A stretch of 46,007 nucleotides of DNA, from assembly GCA_025463005.1 (NCBI GenBank), contig JAOAPR010000022.1, positions 1 to 46,007 on the forward strand, written 5' to 3'. The notes under the pieces are model-generated. The model had not been told where the DNA came from. It did no database searches and saw only the letters and a program-made list of their open reading frames with translations. The stretch is from Bryobacterales bacterium (GTDB lineage: Bacteria > Acidobacteriota > Terriglobia > Bryobacterales > Bryobacteraceae). Made by a program: the position numbers and the translations under genes. Positions 41,440 to 46,007 of the stretch are shown here, one piece after another; position 1 is the stretch's first letter, and each line of letters begins with the position of its first letter.

Positions 41440-43401
41440 CTAGTTGGTGTTCCGCTGCCGCTCGTACTTTGCGGTGATGTACTTCTGGGCTTCTTCCAGC
41501 GCGCCCTGAGTGTTGTCCTTGGTCCGCTGAGCGAGCTTGTATTCGTTCACCGCGCGATCCCGCTGGTCGGTGATGTCGTAGATCATGCCCAGATGGATGT
41601 GCGCCCACACCTCGGTCCACTTCGGTTCCAGATCGCCGGAAAGAGCTTCGCGGAACTCGTTGGCGGCGGCCTGATAGTTGCCCTGCAGGAAGTAGGCGTC
41701 GGCGGTCCGGTAATGCGCCAGAGAACTGTTGCGCTTCACGTCCAGCGCTTTCTTGTATTCGTTGAGGGCTTCGATATACTCGGCGACTTCCATGAACTGC
41801 TCGCCGCGCTTGATCGCCACCGCCACACGCATGTCGTTGTCGTAGCGCAGGAGCTGCCCCTTGGGATCAAGGACCACGTTCTTTGGCTTGCCAAAGGTCT
41901 CCACGGCGAAGTCGGTGGACGTCCCGGCCACCTCGATCTTCTTCTCCTCAGGATTGCCTTCTGTGTCGATCCGCAGCGCCACCGGCATACGGAACGTATC
42001 CAGGTCCTGCGAGATCTTGCCGTTCACGCGGAATCCCTTGGACGTCCTGAACATGGTGTATTCCAGCTTAAATTCCGGCGCGCCGCTCGATTCGATCCAT
42101 TGCAGGAAAAAGTAATTGAGGCTCTGGCCGGATAGCTCTTCGGCCAACTTCTGGAAATCCGCCGTGCTGATCGATTTCCCTGCGTAGCGCTGTGGCACGG
42201 TCTTGAGGAGCTGGAAGAACTTGTCGTCGCCCAGGATCGAGCGCAGCATGTGCAGCACGGCTGCGCCTTTACCGGCCGTGGCGGCCCAGAATTCCGGGGA
42301 ATAATCCTCCAACCGGGCCGACTGCATCAGCGGCGGCTGTTCCACGGTCAGGGCTTCCACGTAGGTGTCACGCACCTGCGATTCCATGGCTCCCGCGCCG
42401 TTCACGTTTTCCGTGTACAGCAGCTCGGCATAGCGAGCCATCCCATTCTCGATCCACATGTGATTGCGCGTGGAGGGCGAAACCAGACCTCCCCACCACT
42501 GCCGTGAGACCTGGTTGGCCAGCAGCTTCGCATTCACTTCCGAGCCGATCGCGCGCGGTGAAAGGAACAGGATTCCCGGCGCGGAGTAACCGTTGGGCGT
42601 CCCTGCCTCGGTCTCGATCACCATCAGGTTCCGGTTCGGCAGCGGACCGTAAAGGCCGCTCAGGAACTCCATCGCGCGCCCAGTCTCCTGGCCGTAAGCG
42701 CCAGCCATATCTTTCCGCTCCCGGAAGTACAGCGAGGTGTTAATGCCACCGGATGCGATAGTGGTCGGATCGCCTCGAACCACTGCGAAGCTGCCCGGGA
42801 ATGACGGACTGGCGACCTGAAACCGCACCGCGGTCTTCCCATCCGCGGCGGCGTCAGCCGACTCGAGCCCGCTGGCGATTACTTTGTAACCCGAGGGCAC
42901 CGTAACACGCAGGTCAGCGGTGAAACGATCCGTAGTGTAGTCGTTGACCGGGAACCATCGCGCAGGATACAACAGATACGCGAATTCGGGATGAATCGCG
43001 GCGAACTTGATGCCCCACACGGGCGATTCTTCGGCGCCAGTCAGCTTTCCGCCGTATACAAACGTCAGGGTCGCCGGTTTACCTTTGGGCAGCGGCGCCG
43101 CCAGGCTCAATCGGACGCTCATGTCCTGCGCAACGCGCGATGCGGGTACCTGCCGGCCGGCTTCATCGGTCACGCTGTCCAGGTTCAGCGCGTTATTCAG
43201 CTCGAAGGAAAGGCTGGTCGCGTCATCAAGAGGCGTGAAGCGGACCTTGGCAGTCGCCCGGATGGTTTGGGCGCTGGGATCCACTTGTGCGTCGATCGTG
43301 TAGTTGTCCACGTCCATGCGTGGACGTTGAGATTGACCCTGCCCCTGCGCGAGCACTGTGACTGCGGCCAGTGCAACCGATCCTAAAAGCTTAACTGGCA
43401 T
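41440..43401 (-). CDS. M1-peptidase-like protein lacking zinc and catalytic residues, with TPR tail
   Basis: A 653-residue exported protein. ATG 43401 is chosen because a GGAG lies 9 nt upstream and a signal peptide follows (MPVKLLGSVALAAVTVLAQG); the longer frame to 43497 lies inside lpxB. N-terminal M1 beta domain: NYTIDAQVDPSAQTIRATAKV. The active-site helix reads LLANQVSRQWWGGL in place of the family HExxHxWW: His296 is Asn, Glu297 is Gln, His300 is Arg, and the zinc Glu expected 19 residues later is Asn319 (WIENGMARY). The GAMEN region is TPNGYSAPG. Residues from about 545 form TPR repeats (EYIEALNEYKKALDVK, GNYQAAANEFREALS). So it looks like a folded but non-catalytic scaffold or binding protein. 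It overlaps lpxB by 11 bp. Confidence 0.85.
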   Translation of the reverse strand: MPVKLLGSVALAAVTVLAQGQGQSQRPRMDVDNYTIDAQVDPSAQTIRATAKVRFTPLDDATSLSFELNNALNLDSVTDEAGRQVPASRVAQDMSVRLSLAAPLPKGKPATLTFVYGGKLTGAEESPVWGIKFAAIHPEFAYLLYPARWFPVNDYTTDRFTADLRVTVPSGYKVIASGLESADAAADGKTAVRFQVASPSFPGSFAVVRGDPTTIASGGINTSLYFRERKDMAGAYGQETGRAMEFLSGLYGPLPNRNLMVIETEAGTPNGYSAPGILFLSPRAIGSEVNAKLLANQVSRQWWGGLVSPSTRNHMWIENGMARYAELLYTENVNGAGAMESQVRDTYVEALTVEQPPLMQSARLEDYSPEFWAATAGKGAAVLHMLRSILGDDKFFQLLKTVPQRYAGKSISTADFQKLAEELSGQSLNYFFLQWIESSGAPEFKLEYTMFRTSKGFRVNGKISQDLDTFRMPVALRIDTEGNPEEKKIEVAGTSTDFAVETFGKPKNVVLDPKGQLLRYDNDMRVAVAIKRGEQFMEVAEYIEALNEYKKALDVKRNSSLAHYRTADAYFLQGNYQAAANEFREALSGDLEPKWTEVWAHIHLGMIYDITDQRDRAVNEYKLAQRTKDNTQGALEEAQKYITAKYERQRNTN

Positions 43402-44569
43402 GAACCGTTTCTCCACCTTGACTCTGAAGCGAGCCACGCCGCGTGCTGGTCGCCTTTTCCACCCAGTCCGCTGCGATCTCCATGGGATCCCGCTCACTCC
43501 CTAACTTCTTCGCGACTTCCGCCAGACCGGCGCACATCGTTTGGCGCGCATCCACGTCCTCTAACAGCGTCAAAGCCTCGGCGGCAATATGTTCAGCCGT
43601 CATCTGATCCTGAATCAGCTCCGGCACCACCCGGCGCCCGGCGACGAGGTTTACCATCGTCAAAAACGGCGTTCGCACGCGCCACCTCTGCAAATACCAA
43701 CTTAACGCGTTTACCCGGTAAAAAGTCACCATCGGCGTCCCCAACATAGCAGCCTCGATGGTTACCGTACCGCTCGCGGCCAGCGCCAACTCTGCTTGGG
43801 CCAGCGCGTCCCAGGTATGTCCTTCTATCACTTGGATGGATGCGGCCCGAACGGGTTCCCAAAATCTTGTCTCTTGGAGACCGAACCCCGCGGGAAGCGG
43901 GAGCACGAAAGTTACCAGATGGCGGTCCCGTATGCGCTGGGCCGCGTCCAGAAGAATCGGCAGGTGCCGGGCCAGCTCGCCGTGCCGGCTGCCCGGAAGA
44001 AGTGCCACGATTCGTGTGTCTTCCGGGACGCCCAGCTTCGAACAGAACTCGGCGCGAGCCAGTTTGGGCTTCGCTAAGCGGGACAACGGATGCCCGATAT
44101 AGACAGCAGGGACGTCGTGCTTTTGGAAGAATTCCTCCTCAAAGGGGAAGATACAGAGAAGACGATCGAGCGTGGCGCGCATCGTTTTTACTCTGCCCTG
44201 CTTCCACGCCCACGCCTGCGGCGCTATCAGGTAGACCACAGGCACGCCCTGACGCTTCAGCTTTCGGGCTAGGGGCAGATGAAAACTAGGGGAATCGGTG
44301 AGGATGGCGACATCCGGCGGCTCGGCTGCACTAGCGCGGACGAGCTTGTTCAGCTCGCCTAAGATGCGCGGGATGTGAGGGATCACTTCGACGATGCCAA
44401 CCACGGCTAGCGAGCGCTGATCCACGACTGCCCGTACGCCCGCGGCCTGCATCCGTGGTCCGGCGCATCCGAAGAACTCGGCACCAGGATGGCGCGCCTT
44501 CAGCACTTCCACCAGCCTGGAGGCGTACAGATCCCCGGAAGCTTCGCCGGCGGAGATGAAGATGCGCAC
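43391..44569 (-). CDS. lpxB: Lipid-A-disaccharide synthase
   Basis: A 392-residue GT19 enzyme from GTG 44569 that joins UDP-diacylglucosamine and lipid X in lipid A synthesis, showing that the organism makes an LPS-type outer membrane. Motifs: ISAGEASGDLYASRLVEVLK, FFGCAGPRMQAAGVRAVVD, LTDSPSFHLPLARKLKR, IAPQAWAWKQGRVKTM, CIFPFEEEFFQKHDVPAVYIGHPL, LLPGSRHGELARHLPI, and ALAASGTVTIEAAMLGTPMV. Length is normal. The pseudopeptidase gene follows with an overlapping start; the other lpx genes are not in the window. Confidence 0.95.
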   Translation of the reverse strand: MRIFISAGEASGDLYASRLVEVLKARHPGAEFFGCAGPRMQAAGVRAVVDQRSLAVVGIVEVIPHIPRILGELNKLVRASAAEPPDVAILTDSPSFHLPLARKLKRQGVPVVYLIAPQAWAWKQGRVKTMRATLDRLLCIFPFEEEFFQKHDVPAVYIGHPLSRLAKPKLARAEFCSKLGVPEDTRIVALLPGSRHGELARHLPILLDAAQRIRDRHLVTFVLPLPAGFGLQETRFWEPVRAASIQVIEGHTWDALAQAELALAASGTVTIEAAMLGTPMVTFYRVNALSWYLQRWRVRTPFLTMVNLVAGRRVVPELIQDQMTAEHIAAEALTLLEDVDARQTMCAGLAEVAKKLGSERDPMEIAADWVEKATSTRRGSLQSQGGETVHAS

Positions 44570-44667
44570 CTTCCACTAGTCTAGCGGGGACAGCCAGCCG
44601 ATTTCGCTGCGCCGGCGCGGACACACCATCACTGGTTCATCGAAATCGGAGGCAGTCCCTGGTTCTG

Positions 44668-44673
44668 TATAAT
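44668..44673 (+). promoter_or_regulatory. Consensus -10 box upstream of the PQQ dehydrogenase gene
   Basis: A perfect TATAAT lies 10 nt before ATG 44684, predicting a leader of about 4 nt. No good -35 is found at 16-18 bp. The rest of the 114-bp divergent gap from lpxB shows nothing else. Confidence 0.45.
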
Positions 44674-44683
44674 CGGGACCCAG

Positions 44684-46007
44684 ATGCGCTCCCTTTTCCT
44701 CATGTTATTAGCGACGCCGCTCTACTGCCAGACCGATTGGCCGGTTTACGGCGGCGACGCGGCCGCGCAGCGATATTCGCCGCTCACGCAGATCACCCCA
44801 CAGAATGTGGGAAAACTCAAAATTGCCTGGCAGTACGGGATAAAGCCGGGCGAAGAGCAACCTGGACGCGTCGCGGTGGTTCCAGCAAGCGAGGTCACGC
44901 CGCCGATGGCCGGCGGCCTGCTGTACTTCCCGACCACCGAGCGCAGCGTAGTCGCGCTGGAACCGGAGACCGGCAAGGAGATCTGGAAGTACGACCTTGG
45001 CGCAGCCGCGCCGCGACGCGGGCTCACCTATTGGGCCGGCGACGCTCAGAATGTCGCGCGCGTCATCGTCGGCACAGGCGACGGGCGGATGATCGCGCTC
45101 AACGCCCGCACAGGCCAGCCGGTTCCCGGCTTCGGCGTCGAAGGCACCGTGAATCTTCGCTCAGGCGTGGGCGAAAAATTTCCGCGGATCGTGTACCGGA
45201 TGAGCTCTCCGGGAAATATCTATCGCAATCTGATCATCACCGGGGCGCAGGGTCAGGAAAACGATCTCAAGGGTCCGCTGCAGGACGTCCGGGCTTGGGA
45301 TATCCGCACCGGCAAGCTGGTCTGGACCTTCCACCTCAACCCGCATCCGGGCGAGCCGGGCAACGACACATGGCCCGAGGGTTCCTGGGTGGACGCCTCA
45401 TCGCCCGCGGCGTGGGGAGCAATGTCTGTGGACGCGCAGCGGGGGCTGGTGTTTCTGCCGATCGGCCAGCCGGCGCCGCAGTACTACGGCGGGATTCGGC
45501 CGGGCATGAATCTGTTTTCGTCGTCGGTGCTGGCGCTCGATGCCGCGACGGGCCAGCGCAAGTGGCATTTTCAGATGACGCATCACGATATCTGGGACTA
45601 TGACTCGGCGGTTACCCCTGCTCTTCTAGATGTCAAACAGAATGGGCGGACGATCCCCGCCGTAGTCGCGATTTCGAAAATCTCGCTGATGTTCTTTCTG
45701 AATCGCGAAACCGGCAAGCCGATCTATCCCGTCGAGGAGCGGCCTGTTCCCAAGAGCGACGTGCCCGGCGAGGCGATCTGGCCGACGCAGCCGTTCCCCT
45801 TGAAGCCGCCGCCGCTGGCGCGATTGAACATCGGCCCGGACGAAATCTTCACCGGCGAGCCGGAACACGAGAAGTTCTGTCGCGATCTGGTGGAGCAGAT
45901 CGGCGGCATTCATAACTCGGGCGCGTACACGTCCTATAGCGACAAGGAATACCGGATCATTTTCCCCGGGCAAGTGGGCGGGGTCAATTACGGCGGCGTC
46001 GCGGTCG
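44684..46007 (+). CDS. PQQ-dependent (quinoprotein) dehydrogenase, N-terminal part, runs off the right edge
   Basis: An open frame from ATG 44684 to the window end (441 codons, no stop). A short signal peptide (MRSLFLMLLATPLYCQ) is followed by DWPVYGGDAAAQRYSPLTQI, the usual start of quinoprotein beta-propellers, and repeated W-motif blades: LEPETGKEIWKYDLG, LNARTGQPVPGFG, WDIRTGKLVWTFHLNPHPGE, LDAATGQRKWHFQMTHHDIW followed by DYDSAVTPALLDV. The HHDIWDYD stretch is shared by glucose- and alcohol-type members. It should oxidise a sugar or alcohol in the periplasm and pass electrons to the respiratory chain. The substrate and any heme domain cannot be judged from the part present. It is divergent from lpxB. 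Confidence 0.9.
   Translation, partial: MRSLFLMLLATPLYCQTDWPVYGGDAAAQRYSPLTQITPQNVGKLKIAWQYGIKPGEEQPGRVAVVPASEVTPPMAGGLLYFPTTERSVVALEPETGKEIWKYDLGAAAPRRGLTYWAGDAQNVARVIVGTGDGRMIALNARTGQPVPGFGVEGTVNLRSGVGEKFPRIVYRMSSPGNIYRNLIITGAQGQENDLKGPLQDVRAWDIRTGKLVWTFHLNPHPGEPGNDTWPEGSWVDASSPAAWGAMSVDAQRGLVFLPIGQPAPQYYGGIRPGMNLFSSSVLALDAATGQRKWHFQMTHHDIWDYDSAVTPALLDVKQNGRTIPAVVAISKISLMFFLNRETGKPIYPVEERPVPKSDVPGEAIWPTQPFPLKPPPLARLNIGPDEIFTGEPEHEKFCRDLVEQIGGIHNSGAYTSYSDKEYRIIFPGQVGGVNYGGVAV

Noticed and set aside
44737-45603. Plus-strand open frame (288 codons) at the right end
   Set aside because: Wrong frame of the PQQ dehydrogenase, whose real frame opens at 44684 and shows propeller motifs to the window edge.

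Overview
The window is GC-rich, densely coded bacterial chromosome with no phage, insertion sequence, tRNA, rRNA or CRISPR array that I can see. Gene content points to a Gram-negative, aerobic or facultative heterotroph: LpxB (lipid A), an OFA-family transporter, a PQQ-type dehydrogenase and several secreted proteins with N-terminal signal peptides. The mix of PEGA, HEAT-repeat, GWxTD-like/Gly-rich secreted and DUF3106 proteins, and the frequent GTG/TTG starts, suggest Acidobacteriota of the Solibacter/Bryobacterales type. That assignment is inference from gene content, not from a marker gene.

Layout. 1-4250 (minus strand): a cell-surface acylation operon, AlgI-type MBOAT -> two SGNH hydrolases -> zinc-ribbon protein that runs off the left edge. 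4305-5306 (minus): exported metallo-beta-lactamase-fold protein. 5331-7698 (plus): zinc-ribbon membrane protein, then argC and argB. 7861-8832: molybdopterin-binding-fold protein with its own promoter. 9023-12140 (plus): acpP-fabF-etfB-etfA. 12143-15922 (minus): thpR-plsY-gpsA-ECF sigma-anti-sigma-DUF3106, chained by overlaps or short gaps. 16010-17708 (minus): phosphodiesterase gene split by a single-base frameshift. 17840-21554 (plus): orphan Cas6-like protein, Gly-rich secreted protein, 3-methyladenine DNA glycosylase, phosphomannomutase. 21724-23917 (minus): polysaccharide deacetylase-ACP-ketosynthase operon. 23946-24473: a bacterial OGFr-domain protein that overlaps, tail to tail, a large PEGA protein (24457-26613).

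26636-33373 (plus): two glycosyltransferases, a small secreted protein, a radical SAM protein, a class II aldolase, a membrane-anchored protein with atypical-kinase-like motifs, and a HEAT-repeat protein. 33539-39827 (plus): an oxalate/formyl-CoA module made of a ThDP-dependent acyl-CoA lyase/decarboxylase, formyl-CoA transferase (Frc), a formyltetrahydrofolate-type formyltransferase and an OFA-family (OxlT-like) transporter, with a TIR-domain gene of different base composition sitting inside it. 39891-41438: thioredoxin reductase and a DUF2238 membrane protein. 41440-44569 (minus): lpxB followed by an M1-peptidase-like protein that has lost all of its zinc and catalytic residues. 44684 to the end: 5' part of a PQQ-dependent dehydrogenase.

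Most notable: (i) the formyl-CoA module carries a folate formyltransferase, suggesting direct transfer of the formyl group from CoA to tetrahydrofolate; (ii) a TIR gene is embedded in it; (iii) an M1 pseudopeptidase; (iv) a secreted protein with lipid-kinase/Fam20-like signatures; (v) a deacetylase-ACP-ketosynthase trio resembling NodB-NodF-NodE in composition; (vi) an orphan Cas6; and (vii) several genes whose -10 box lies 6-10 nt from the start codon, suggesting leaderless transcripts.
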